Assembly (NCBI GenBank): GCA_902607435.1
Contig: CACLJX010000007.1
Location: 19,854 to 83,853, forward strand
Direction of reading: 5' to 3'
DNA: 64,000 nt
Source of the DNA: an uncultured Alphaproteobacteria bacterium
GTDB taxonomy: Bacteria; Pseudomonadota; Alphaproteobacteria; HIMB59; GCA-002718135
The notes beneath the pieces are model-generated. The model searched no databases. It worked only from the letters and a program-made list of their open reading frames with translations, and had not been told where the DNA came from. Within the stretch, counting starts at the first letter, position 1; each line of letters opens with the position of its first letter. This document shows, one piece after another, positions 30,331 through 39,027 of the stretch. A program made the translations under genes and the position numbers.

Positions 30331-30413
30331 ATAGATTATGCAATCTTCATTATCGCAATTCTTTTTATTATCAAGAATTACATAATATTTTAAATATAAA
30401 TTTTACAATAAAT

Positions 30414-31781
30414 ATGACAGAACAATTTGAACAGTGGCTTAAAGAAAATTCAATCACAGAAGTAGAATGTTTAGTTCCTGATTTAGGTGGGATTGCTAGG
30501 GGAAAAATTCTACCAACAGATAAATTTATAAAAGGTCTTAATGAAGATAGTCATCGTTTACCTCAATCAATTTTTATTCAAACTATTTCTGGAGGATATG
30601 CGACTGAAGATGATGAAGGATTGCCTCCAGAAGTATATAATCCTACAGATATTGATGTTATATTAAGACCAGACTTTAACACGATTAGAATCATTCCCTG
30701 GTATGAAGATCCAACAGCACAAGTAATTTGTGATGCAGTAAATTTGAACGGTTCAGCTGTAATTAATTCAAGTCGACATGTTCTAAGAAAAATTCTTAAG
30801 ATGTATGATGATCTAGATTATAATCCTATTGTCTCACCAGAAGTTGAATTTTATTTAGTTAAACCTAATCCAGATTCTGATTATCCACTTGAAGTACCTA
30901 CTGGCCAATCAGGAAGACAAGAAACAGGCAAACAAGCTTTTGGTATTGATGCTGTCAATGAGTTTGATAATTTATTCGAAGATGTTTATAATTACTGTGA
31001 AGAACAAAATATTGAAATTGATACGATAAATCATGAAAGTGGATCTGCACAAATGGAGATAAATTTTCAACACGGCGATCCTCTTGATTTAGCTGATCAA
31101 GTTTTTCTTTTTAAAAGAACATTACGACAATCAGCCATTAAACATAAATTATATGCAACTTTTATGGCAAAACCAATGGAGAATCAGCCAGGAAGTTCAT
31201 TACATCTACATCAATCATTACATAGTAAAAAAAATGGAAAAAATTTATTCTTCAATAAAAAAAATATTTTATCAAATTTAATGAAAAATTATATTGGTGG
31301 TTTGCAAGAATATACTCCAAAATTAATGCCCATTCATGCCCCAAATGTTAATTCGTATAGACGTCTTTTTGCGACTTGGGATGCCCCCCGTAATACAAAA
31401 TGGGGTTTAGGAAACAGATCCTGTGGTTTTAGAATTCCTTCTAACGAAGAAAAAAGTATGAGAATAGAAAATCGAATTTCTGGATCTGATACAAATCCCT
31501 ATTTAATTATTGCTGCTAATTTAGCTGCAGGTTATTTGGGAATTAAAAATAAAATAAAACCAAGTCAAGAAACAAAGAAAAGTGTATTTGACGATAAAAA
31601 GAGTACTTTGCCAAAAAACATGGAAGAAGCAATTTTATTATTTGAAAAAGATGAAGATTTGGCAGAAGTATTTAGTCAAAAATTTATTAGAACAATTGCA
31701 GCTATTAGAAGAGTTGAATACCAAGCTTATTTAAAAGTCATTAGTTCTTGGGAAAGAGAATATCTTCTTTTAAATGTTTAG
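30414..31781 (+). CDS. glutamine synthetase family protein, gamma-glutamylpolyamine synthetase-like (PuuA)
   Basis: A 455-residue GS homologue. Signature segments are SPEVEFYLVKP (metal glutamates), NHESGSAQMEINFQHGDPL, GSSLHLHQSL, NVNSYRRLF and GNRSCGFRIPS. This set is that of GlnA3/PuuA-type enzymes that ligate glutamate to putrescine or other amines, not of housekeeping GlnA, which has a tyrosine adenylylation loop not seen here. I start at the ATG at 30414 (TEQFEQWLKENSITEVECL matches the family N-terminus); an upstream TTG at 30324 would add 30 unrelated residues. It overlaps the convergent Rieske gene by four bases. Confidence 0.88.
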   Translation: MTEQFEQWLKENSITEVECLVPDLGGIARGKILPTDKFIKGLNEDSHRLPQSIFIQTISGGYATEDDEGLPPEVYNPTDIDVILRPDFNTIRIIPWYEDPTAQVICDAVNLNGSAVINSSRHVLRKILKMYDDLDYNPIVSPEVEFYLVKPNPDSDYPLEVPTGQSGRQETGKQAFGIDAVNEFDNLFEDVYNYCEEQNIEIDTINHESGSAQMEINFQHGDPLDLADQVFLFKRTLRQSAIKHKLYATFMAKPMENQPGSSLHLHQSLHSKKNGKNLFFNKKNILSNLMKNYIGGLQEYTPKLMPIHAPNVNSYRRLFATWDAPRNTKWGLGNRSCGFRIPSNEEKSMRIENRISGSDTNPYLIIAANLAAGYLGIKNKIKPSQETKKSVFDDKKSTLPKNMEEAILLFEKDEDLAEVFSQKFIRTIAAIRRVEYQAYLKVISSWEREYLLLNV

Positions 31782-33019
31782 TTTCTACCTAAAGCAAGAT
31801 AGAAAGTTTCAAGATACCAGTTTTTAAAACTTTCTACACCTAATTCCATTGTCGATAAAGGACCTGGTTGATACTTAGAAGATAATACCCCTTTTTGATT
31901 ATCTTCAATTATTCTTTTATCTGCAATTGTAGTTTTATCCCACAACCAAATCATATCTTCAAGATTATAATCTTTTCCCTCTTCAGCATCTTTGTGAACT
32001 AACCACATTATTTCTACATCAGTTTGAAGAGGAGATTTAGGAACAAAAGTAAATAAGGTTGCAAAATCATTACACATCATAAGACTATTGAAAGGCGACG
32101 GTCCTATACCAGTATAACCATGATCATGCTCCTTAAATTTTCCCATCAATTTTTTACTTGCAGGCTTTCCACTTTTAGTTTCAGATAATTTTCCTTCAGA
32201 CAAAGGTGTTCTCTCAGCTCCTCTTGAAAAATTATTAAAATTTCTCTCAGAATATTCTCCTGTAAAATAACCAAGTTTTTTAGTTTTTTCATTCCATTCC
32301 TCTAATCTTTTTGAAAATTTTTGAGAATGAGGCCCTGTTCCACTACCTCCTCCATAAGACAATATATATTCAGGATCATGAACTGAACAATATTCAGGAT
32401 GAGAAGGTTGACAATGATAACATTCGTGAAAATTATCTAATGTAAGTTTCCAATTCCCATTTGTTGGATAAATTTTTCTATAAGCAATTTTGGCATCTTT
32501 GAGTCCATGTAATTCAATAAAAGGTTTATTAGGTTCAATAAATTCATCAAAACTAACTGGATCTTTAGAAAAATTAATAAATATTAAACCTTGATATACT
32601 TTAATATTGCAACCATGTAGATTCCAGTTTCTTGAATTAAAATCACTATTCATTAATCTAGCTGATTTCAAAGTTCCATTTATATTGTAGCTCCAGGCAT
32701 GATAAGGACATACCAGAAGTTTTTTATTTCCTTCATCTTTTAAACAAATTCGAGAACCTCTATGACGGCATACATTGTAATGAGCATGGATAATATTATT
32801 AGAGTCTCGAATAATGATAATAGATTCATTTCCAACATTTAATAAAAAATAATCTCCAATAGTTGGAATTCTTGAAACATGTCCTACAAAAATCCATTGT
32901 TTAAAGAAAAAATTTTCCAAATCTAGTTTGAAAATCATCTCATCAACATAAAATAGCTGATCCAAAGAATAGTTAGATTTTTGGCTCTTTATAAGGAATT
33001 TAATTTGGTTTTTATCCAT
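31778..33019 (-). CDS. Rieske non-haem iron oxygenase, alpha subunit (quaternary-amine type suspected)
   Basis: A 413-residue ring-hydroxylating-type oxygenase. The Rieske [2Fe-2S] ligands are C84, H86, C104 and H107 (CRHRGSR...CPYHAWSYN). The mononuclear iron site is DNFHECYHCQPSHPEY, giving H202 and H207, with E199 in place of the usual bridging aspartate. Family members closest in architecture demethylate or hydroxylate glycine betaine, carnitine or stachydrine. No reductase gene is adjacent. Start at ATG 33019 (MDKNQIKF); an upstream codon at 33061 lies inside a likely operator. It is divergent from an FAD oxidase across that operator, so both are probably co-regulated. Confidence 0.85.
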   Translation of the reverse strand: MDKNQIKFLIKSQKSNYSLDQLFYVDEMIFKLDLENFFFKQWIFVGHVSRIPTIGDYFLLNVGNESIIIIRDSNNIIHAHYNVCRHRGSRICLKDEGNKKLLVCPYHAWSYNINGTLKSARLMNSDFNSRNWNLHGCNIKVYQGLIFINFSKDPVSFDEFIEPNKPFIELHGLKDAKIAYRKIYPTNGNWKLTLDNFHECYHCQPSHPEYCSVHDPEYILSYGGGSGTGPHSQKFSKRLEEWNEKTKKLGYFTGEYSERNFNNFSRGAERTPLSEGKLSETKSGKPASKKLMGKFKEHDHGYTGIGPSPFNSLMMCNDFATLFTFVPKSPLQTDVEIMWLVHKDAEEGKDYNLEDMIWLWDKTTIADKRIIEDNQKGVLSSKYQPGPLSTMELGVESFKNWYLETFYLALGRN

Positions 33020-33045
33020 AAATTTATATTTATATATAATATTAA

Positions 33046-33061
33046 TTGAATAGCCATTCAA
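33046..33061. promoter_or_regulatory. inverted-repeat operator, TTGAAT-AGCC-ATTCAA
   Basis: A 6+6 inverted repeat with a 4-base centre (7+7 as ATTGAAT...ATTCAAT over 33045-33062), located between the divergent starts of the Rieske gene (33019) and the FAD oxidase (33081). It matches, arm for arm and spacing for spacing, the repeat at 50686-50701 beside the BetI-like repressor gene. I infer that it is a binding site of that repressor. Confidence 0.6.
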
Positions 33062-33080
33062 TGAATTTTATAAATAACAA

Positions 33081-34412
33081 ATGTCAAATTTATATCACGA
33101 AGACATCTACAAATTTGATAAACCAGTAAAAAGTTATTGGGAAACTACTTGCAACACAAATAATAATTATAACAAATTAGAAAAAAATATCCAAACAAAT
33201 ATTGTTGTTATTGGTGGTGGATATACAGGGATTTCTTGTGCTTTATCATTAGCTAAAAATTTTAATGAAGATGTTGTTTTGATTGAAGCTGGACATATTG
33301 GCTGGGGATCATCTGCTAGAAATGCTGGATTCTGCTGTATCTACCCTGCAAAAATGTCAGTTGCTACTATGTTTAAAAAGTTTGGCAAAGAAGAAACAAA
33401 GAAATTTTTCAAAAATACCATTGAGGGCTCATATTTTACAAAAAATTTAATAGACGAATACAAAATTAATTGTGATTTAACTGGTGATAGTAATTATGAA
33501 GTTGCTCCTCATCCAAGTTATTTCGAATCAATTAAAGAAGAATCACTTATATATAAAAAAGAATTTGGAATAGAAACTAAAGTATATTCAAAAGAAGAAT
33601 TTAATGAAATTGGCCATACTGGGGAAGAGCAGTTTGGAGCACTTTCCTACAAACCTGGTTTTGCAATTAATCCTTTAAAATTTTTATTAGGTTTAGCTGA
33701 AGAAGCTAAAAAATCTGGAGTGCAAATTTATCAAAAAAGTAAAGTAACTAAAATTGAAAAAAAATTAGAAAAATTCAATGTAATTGCAAACGATCATATT
33801 ATAACGTCAAACAAAATAGTTATGGCAACTAATGGTTTTTATAAAGATGATTTATTTCCAGATCTGAATAACACAATATTACCTGTTATATCTAATATTA
33901 TTATAACAAGACCTCTTACAAATGAAGAGGTTAAATCTCATAATTTTGTAACTTATAACCCTATATTAAATTTTAGAAATTTGCTTTTCTATTATAGATT
34001 GCTTAAAGATAATCGTTTTTTATTTGGAGCTAGAGGGGATTTAATTGGTAGTGAGCAATCATCAAAAATAAAATCAAAAAAAATGGAAGAACAAATGAAA
34101 AAAGTTTTTCCTAATTGGAAAAATGTTGAGATTGATTTTCATTGGAGAGGTCTAGTAGCAGTAACAACAAAATTTGCACCCTCAATAGGAAAATTGGATG
34201 ATGAAATTTACTATAGTTTTGGTTATCAAGCTAATGGCGTTAATACAGCTCCTTGGTCAGGCAATGAATTAGCAAAACTAATTGTTTCTAATAGTAAAAA
34301 ACTAAATATATCTAAATTATATCAAGGTTTACCTAAAAAATTCCCTTTTCCTTTTTTACGACTTTTATATTTACGAATAGCTCTTCTATATTATAGTTTT
34401 ATAGACAAATAA
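33081..34412 (+). CDS. FAD-dependent amine oxidoreductase (DadA/PuuB-like), second copy
   Basis: A 443-residue DAO-superfamily flavoprotein with VVIGGGYTGISCALSLA (42-58) and GWGSSARNAGFCC, a paralogue of the protein at 29017-30330. The FWRGLVAVTT-like segment near 355 and GYQANGVNTAPWSG near 395 are C-terminal FAD contacts. The agmatine deiminase-like gene follows after nine bases on the same strand, and a Rieske gene diverges across a shared operator. The substrate is therefore probably an N-methylated or gamma-glutamylated amine produced by the neighbours. Confidence 0.83.
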   Translation: MSNLYHEDIYKFDKPVKSYWETTCNTNNNYNKLEKNIQTNIVVIGGGYTGISCALSLAKNFNEDVVLIEAGHIGWGSSARNAGFCCIYPAKMSVATMFKKFGKEETKKFFKNTIEGSYFTKNLIDEYKINCDLTGDSNYEVAPHPSYFESIKEESLIYKKEFGIETKVYSKEEFNEIGHTGEEQFGALSYKPGFAINPLKFLLGLAEEAKKSGVQIYQKSKVTKIEKKLEKFNVIANDHIITSNKIVMATNGFYKDDLFPDLNNTILPVISNIIITRPLTNEEVKSHNFVTYNPILNFRNLLFYYRLLKDNRFLFGARGDLIGSEQSSKIKSKKMEEQMKKVFPNWKNVEIDFHWRGLVAVTTKFAPSIGKLDDEIYYSFGYQANGVNTAPWSGNELAKLIVSNSKKLNISKLYQGLPKKFPFPFLRLLYLRIALLYYSFIDK

Positions 34413-34421
34413 TTATAATTA

Positions 34422-35450
34422 ATGACCCCATATGAAAAAAATTTTAAAGTACCAGGAAGATTCGAAGATCATGAATGTACTTTCATTACTTGGCCTTGCT
34501 CAAGTACTGATTTAGAAATAGATAACTTTGAAAAAGAAACTATTATATTTGCGCAAAAACTTTCTCAGTTTGAGAAAGTAGTTATTATTGCAGATCCATC
34601 AAATTATGAGAATGTATTTAATCAATGTAAAGAATTCTCAACTGTTTGGTCCATATCGACTGATTTTTCATGGATAAGAGATAACGGACCTATTTTTATT
34701 AAAAATGACACAGCAGAAGTAGCTGGGGTGCATTTTAAATTTAATGGATGGGGAAATAAATTTGAAAAATGTGAATCAGTAAAAGAAATGCCAAAATATC
34801 TTTTAGAAAAATTAAATTTTAAAAGATTTACATCTGATTTGATACTTGAAGGAGGAGGCGTATCATTTGATGGTCAAGGAACAATGATAACAACTGAACA
34901 AATGCTAATGAATAAGAATAGAAATGCTAATTTCTCAAAAAAACAAATTGAAAAGGAAGTCAGAGATTTATTGGGTATTGAAAAAGTGATTTGGTTAAAA
35001 AAAGGTTTGGTTGAAGATGAAGGCACCGATGGTCATGTTGATTGCGTAGCTGAGTATATTGCTCCAAAAAAGGTATTAGCTCAAACAGTATATGATAAAC
35101 AAAATCCAAACTATGAACTACTAAAAATAAACTTAGAAATTCTTAAAAAAGAAATGGATGCTCAAGGAAATAAACTAGAAATTATTGAAATGCCTTATCT
35201 GCCCTACTTTCCAGAAATGTATAATAACACCCAATATGTATCCCCTTATACTAACTACTACGTGGCAAATAAATCTGTTTTGGTTCCAGAGGTTGATCCA
35301 AAACTTGACGAAAAAGCTTATAAGTTAATTCAAAGTATTTACATAGATCGTAAAATTGTTCCCATACCAGCTTTTTATCAAGCAATTGGGGGAGGAGGGC
35401 CAGGATGCATTACGCAACAATTGCCTAAAGGTATTAATACAAGTGTTTAA
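34422..35450 (+). CDS. agmatine deiminase family protein (peptidylarginine-deiminase fold), divergent copy
   Basis: A 342-residue guanidino-group-modifying enzyme. It keeps FSWIRDNGPIFI, GWGNKF, LEGGGVSFDGQGT and DEGTDGHVDCVAEY, and ends with the nucleophile C329. The loop before the cysteine reads AIGGGGPGCITQQ, whereas agmatine deiminases (including the copy at 41166) have GGGN-x-HCITQQ. This change near the substrate site suggests a different guanidino substrate or altered rate. It follows the FAD oxidase by nine bases and has no amidase partner of its own. Confidence 0.85.
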   Translation: MTPYEKNFKVPGRFEDHECTFITWPCSSTDLEIDNFEKETIIFAQKLSQFEKVVIIADPSNYENVFNQCKEFSTVWSISTDFSWIRDNGPIFIKNDTAEVAGVHFKFNGWGNKFEKCESVKEMPKYLLEKLNFKRFTSDLILEGGGVSFDGQGTMITTEQMLMNKNRNANFSKKQIEKEVRDLLGIEKVIWLKKGLVEDEGTDGHVDCVAEYIAPKKVLAQTVYDKQNPNYELLKINLEILKKEMDAQGNKLEIIEMPYLPYFPEMYNNTQYVSPYTNYYVANKSVLVPEVDPKLDEKAYKLIQSIYIDRKIVPIPAFYQAIGGGGPGCITQQLPKGINTSV

Positions 35451-35577
35451 AAAAATAATTTACATTATTTTGCTTGGTTTTGTTATTACTACATGTAACG
35501 GTCAAATTGAAAAAAAAGGTAAGAAGGGTGATTTTTTGTTCCGCAAATGTACAAAGTGTAGCTTAAGCAAAAACTAA
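35442..35577 (+). pseudogene. 45-codon lipoprotein-like ORF, possible truncated cytochrome c remnant
   Basis: From a GTG at 35442, overlapping the deiminase stop, 45 residues read VFKKIIYIILLGFVITTC then a short hydrophilic part ending KKGDFLFRKCTKCSLSKN. The first 18 residues look like a lipoprotein signal with lipobox ITTC. The end resembles the start of a class I cytochrome c (G-x-x-x-F-x-K-C-x-x-C-H), but the haem-ligand histidine is missing and a stop follows five residues later. It could be a decayed cytochrome gene or a real small lipoprotein. Translation is unproven. Confidence 0.35.
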
Positions 35578-35613
35578 CTATAAAAATTATTGGGATTTTT
35601 TTAATTTAATTTA

Positions 35614-36450
35614 TCAAGTTGATATTTTTTTAGCAATGACACGAATACCACCTAGTTTTCCATTTGAAAAATAATGATCTATAAAAGAATAAAATGAGTT
35701 TATACTATTATAAATGATCTCACCATGAACTCGTATATGTCTATTTTTTTGTTTATTGTAAGATAAATATCTATTCCGTGTAAATTTAGTCCATTCATTT
35801 GACATATCTTGACAAAAAATTAGAGTGAATCCAACTTTTTCAATTTCAGATTTGTAAGTTTGAATATCAGGTAGATAGTTCCCATAAATATTTTCTAATA
35901 GTTCAGACAATTCTTTTTCACTGAATGGTTTTCGACTCAATAAATCTTCTGCATAGAAAAAACCTCCGTATCTAAGTGCATCAAAACATTTTTTAAGTAA
36001 AATTTTATTTTCAAAAATATGATAAAGAGTTAACCAACTAACAATAGCATCAAATTTTTTTCCTTCCCAATCGTACGTAAGAAAATCACCACAAACATGT
36101 TTTACTTTTTTAGAAAGTCCACAGCGTTCAGTTAAATCTATTGCAATTTCGTTTTGATCAGATTGAAGTTCAAGTGCAATCACAGTTGCTCCAGTTTTAT
36201 TTGCTATATATCTAGCTGGACCACCAATTCCCGATCCAATTTCTAGTATTGTCATATTAGAATCAATATTAATTTTATTTATTGCAAAATCTACAGCTTC
36301 CGTACCGTAGTAATGCAATTGATCAAAGCTGGTTATTTCTTCAACAATTAATGGTTCTGAATTTATTTTACCAAGCTCTTTAATTTCGTTATAAATTCTA
36401 TCTACATGATTATAGAGTTTCATGGATTTAATATTTAAATTATGTTTCAT
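35614..36450 (-). CDS. SAM-dependent methyltransferase (class I, small-molecule type)
   Basis: A 278-residue methyltransferase. SAM motif I is ILEIGSGIGGPARYIA (68-83), the acidic residue after strand 2 is in IALELQ, and motif IV is FDAIVSWLTLYHI. The proline-containing GGPAR and the CGLSKKV spacing recall the phosphoethanolamine/sarcosine-dimethylglycine methyltransferase group (UbiE/CFA-like). It is last in the minus-strand potD-potB-potC-potA-pncA run, which points to an amine or N-containing substrate, but that is inference. It could equally act on nicotinate or nicotinamide, given pncA next to it. Confidence 0.72.
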   Translation of the reverse strand: MKHNLNIKSMKLYNHVDRIYNEIKELGKINSEPLIVEEITSFDQLHYYGTEAVDFAINKINIDSNMTILEIGSGIGGPARYIANKTGATVIALELQSDQNEIAIDLTERCGLSKKVKHVCGDFLTYDWEGKKFDAIVSWLTLYHIFENKILLKKCFDALRYGGFFYAEDLLSRKPFSEKELSELLENIYGNYLPDIQTYKSEIEKVGFTLIFCQDMSNEWTKFTRNRYLSYNKQKNRHIRVHGEIIYNSINSFYSFIDHYFSNGKLGGIRVIAKKIST

Positions 36451-36494
36451 AAATTAAATTAGCTATTTTTGTGACAATGCCTAAATATTTCATT

Positions 36495-37085
36495 TTATAA
36501 TAAATCTATACCTTTTGATTTCATTTCTTCTAAAGTTTTATTACTTTCTGCTTCATTAATGCATTTAATACCTTTTAAAATTACTCTAGTCTTGAATCCT
36601 TCTGCTACAGAATCAAAAACAGTAAATTTTACACAATATTCTGTAGCTAAACCTACATAGTCTATTGATGTGACATTCTTTATTTTTAAATAATCAGTTA
36701 ATCCTGTTTTGCGAATTTTACCATTATCATAAAAACCACTGTAACTATCGATTTGTGAATTGGAACCTTTATAAATCGTTTTATTAATTGCTTTAATATT
36801 TAGAGTCGAAGGAAAATTAGATCCTTCAGATTCTTGGACACAATGTACAGGCCATAGTATCTGTTCAAGATTATTTACTTTTACAACATCACCAATTTTT
36901 TTTCCTTGATGATTTGGTGCAAAGCTTACGTGATCTAGAGGATGCCAATCTTTTGTAGCAACAACTATTGAATAATTATTGATAATTTCATTTATCGGCT
37001 CAATAACATCATTACCATTAGGTACTTCAAGTGATCCTTCTTTAAGAAAATCGTTTTGAACATCTATTATTACAAGAGCTTTCAT
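36495..37085 (-). CDS. pncA: nicotinamidase (isochorismatase-like hydrolase)
   Basis: Hydrolyses nicotinamide to nicotinate and ammonia. Catalytic triad D8 (DVQNDF), K106 and C151 (GLATEYCVKFTV), and metal ligands D46, H48 and H81 (KDWHPLDHVSF; WPVHCVQ) are all in place, matching PncA. Length 196 is usual. It lies 17 bases after potA in the polyamine importer operon, an unexpected location, so its true substrate could be another amide. Confidence 0.88.
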   Translation of the reverse strand: MKALVIIDVQNDFLKEGSLEVPNGNDVIEPINEIINNYSIVVATKDWHPLDHVSFAPNHQGKKIGDVVKVNNLEQILWPVHCVQESEGSNFPSTLNIKAINKTIYKGSNSQIDSYSGFYDNGKIRKTGLTDYLKIKNVTSIDYVGLATEYCVKFTVFDSVAEGFKTRVILKGIKCINEAESNKTLEEMKSKGIDLL

Positions 37086-37102
37086 TTTAACACTATAATT
37101 AA

Positions 37103-38206
37103 TTAGCCTTTTTTCGTAAGTATTAAACTTTCACTATCAAATGATATCCAAATCTTCTTCTTATCATTTATCAATTTATTAATCTTTGCTCTATTTACAT
37201 TTTGAGATGAAACAGAAATCAATTTAGAAAGACCTTCTGTTTTAATGTAATAATGGCTTCTTTCTCCTAGATATGAAATGTTTTCTACAGTACCGTCAAT
37301 TAATCCTACATTTTGTTCTGGTTTATTGGTATGCAGTTTTAATTTTTCTGGCCTTATTCCAATAAGAACTTCTTCTCCAGTAGAATAAAGATTCAATATA
37401 CTTTTAGTTTTTGTAACACCTAAAATCTTTGATTCAAGTGTATAAACTTCATTGTTAATAGAAGAAATTCTTCCTTCGAAAAAATTTATAGTTCCAATAA
37501 AATTTGCAACTTCTTCGTTCTCAGGTTTTTCATAAAGATGATCTGGTGAAGAAACTTGTAATATATTGCCATTGGACATAACAGCTACTCTATCAGACAT
37601 GCTAAGTGATTCTTCTTGATCATGAGTAACAAATACAAAAGTAATGCCTACATCTTTTTGTAAAGAACGGAGCTCAATTTGCATATTTGCTCTCAATTGC
37701 TTATCCAAGGCTCCTAGAGGTTCATCTAATAACAAAACTTTTGGTTTTATAATTAAAGCCCTTGCTAAAGCCACCCGTTGCCTTTGTCCTCCAGAGAGTT
37801 GATCTGCTTTTCGATTTCCGTAACCTGATAATTTTATTAACTCTAAATACTGATCTACCCTGAGATTTAATTCTTTTTTTGATAATTTTTCTTTTCTTAA
37901 CCCATAAGCAATATTACTAGCTACATCCATATGGGGAAAAATTGCATAATTTTGAAAAACCATATTTGTAGGTCTTTGATTAGGAAGTAAATAAGTTATA
38001 TTTTCATCTTCTATAAATATTCTGCCATTATCAGGTTTCTCAAAACCTGCTAATAATCTTAATAAAGTTGTTTTACCACAACCTGAAGCTCCTAATAAAG
38101 AAAAGAATTCCCCTTGTTTTATTTTTAAATCAATATTATTAACAGCTACAACTGAACCAAAGGTTTTTGTTATTCCCTCAATGTTTATAAAGTTATTAGA
38201 GTTCAT
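37103..38206 (-). CDS. potA: spermidine/putrescine ABC transporter ATP-binding protein, copy 1
   Basis: ATPase of a PotABCD-type importer. Walker A GASGCGKT is at 39-46, the signature is LSGGQRQRVALARAL, and Walker B is VLLLDEPLGALD. The Q-loop segment is NYAIFPHMDVASNIAYG. The C-terminal TOBE-like domain is at about 275-365. Length 367 is standard. Its start overlaps the potC stop by four bases (ATGA). Confidence 0.92.
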   Translation of the reverse strand: MNSNNFINIEGITKTFGSVVAVNNIDLKIKQGEFFSLLGASGCGKTTLLRLLAGFEKPDNGRIFIEDENITYLLPNQRPTNMVFQNYAIFPHMDVASNIAYGLRKEKLSKKELNLRVDQYLELIKLSGYGNRKADQLSGGQRQRVALARALIIKPKVLLLDEPLGALDKQLRANMQIELRSLQKDVGITFVFVTHDQEESLSMSDRVAVMSNGNILQVSSPDHLYEKPENEEVANFIGTINFFEGRISSINNEVYTLESKILGVTKTKSILNLYSTGEEVLIGIRPEKLKLHTNKPEQNVGLIDGTVENISYLGERSHYYIKTEGLSKLISVSSQNVNRAKINKLINDKKKIWISFDSESLILTKKG

Positions 38207-39027
38207 TCAAATAATCCAGAAAGTTTTTTATTTTTCATACCTCTTCTTCTTATCCATTCAGCAAAACTAATTGTAACAAATGAAACTAAAAGAATTATTG
38301 AACCAAGAGCTAACATATACGGAATATTTTTTACGTGACGTAGTTGTCCATAAATGTAAATAGGTAAAGTAGGATCTTCACCAGACAGAAAAAATGCAAT
38401 CAAAAACTCATCAAAAGAGATAGTAAAAGTTAACAACACGCTAGCGAGAATTCCAGATGCTACAATAGGAAAAGTAATTCTACGAAAAGTTTGCCAAGCA
38501 TTTTCACCCAAATCCAAAGATGCTTCTTCGAGACTTTTGTCAAATCCCTCAAATCTTGAAATTAAGATTAAAACTGAAAAAGGCAAGCAAATTAGTACAT
38601 GGCCAGCAGTAACAGTAATTAAGCTTAATTGCATACCTGCGAATATAGCAAAAATTAATAACCCAACTCCCATGATGATTTCTGGAAACGCTATTGGTAA
38701 CATTATAAATCCTAATACGGGTTTTTTTAGAGGAAATATGTATCGTGTCATAGCTCTTGCTACTAATATTCCAAGGATAGTACTTATTATTGATGCAAAA
38801 ATTCCAACTTTAATACTTGCAAAAAGAGCGTCACGAAGTTTTGTTTTATGCCACATTGTAACATATCTCTCTAGCGTCCAATCACTAATAGGAAACATCA
38901 TATATTGAGATTTACTAAAAGAAAAAAGAGGGAGGAATAAAACTGGGATATAAAGAAATGACAAGAACATTACAGCATAAATAATTAATAATCGATCACC
39001 AGTAGAATATAGAGAAAATTTTTTCAT
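38203..39027 (-). CDS. potC: spermidine/putrescine ABC transporter permease, PotC type, copy 1
   Basis: Inner-membrane permease of 274 residues with about six helices and the EAA coupling motif (EASLDLGENAWQTFRRI). SFDEFLIAFFLSGEDPTLPI near 218 is characteristic of PotC/PotI. It is coupled to potB (ATGA overlap) and potA. Confidence 0.9.
   Translation of the reverse strand: MKKFSLYSTGDRLLIIYAVMFLSFLYIPVLFLPLFSFSKSQYMMFPISDWTLERYVTMWHKTKLRDALFASIKVGIFASIISTILGILVARAMTRYIFPLKKPVLGFIMLPIAFPEIIMGVGLLIFAIFAGMQLSLITVTAGHVLICLPFSVLILISRFEGFDKSLEEASLDLGENAWQTFRRITFPIVASGILASVLLTFTISFDEFLIAFFLSGEDPTLPIYIYGQLRHVKNIPYMLALGSIILLVSFVTISFAEWIRRRGMKNKKLSGLFE

Noticed and set aside
30324..30413. Upstream TTG start for the glutamine synthetase homologue
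   Set aside because: It would add 30 residues unlike the family and would overlap the divergent oxidase start; ATG 30414 fits the family N-terminus.
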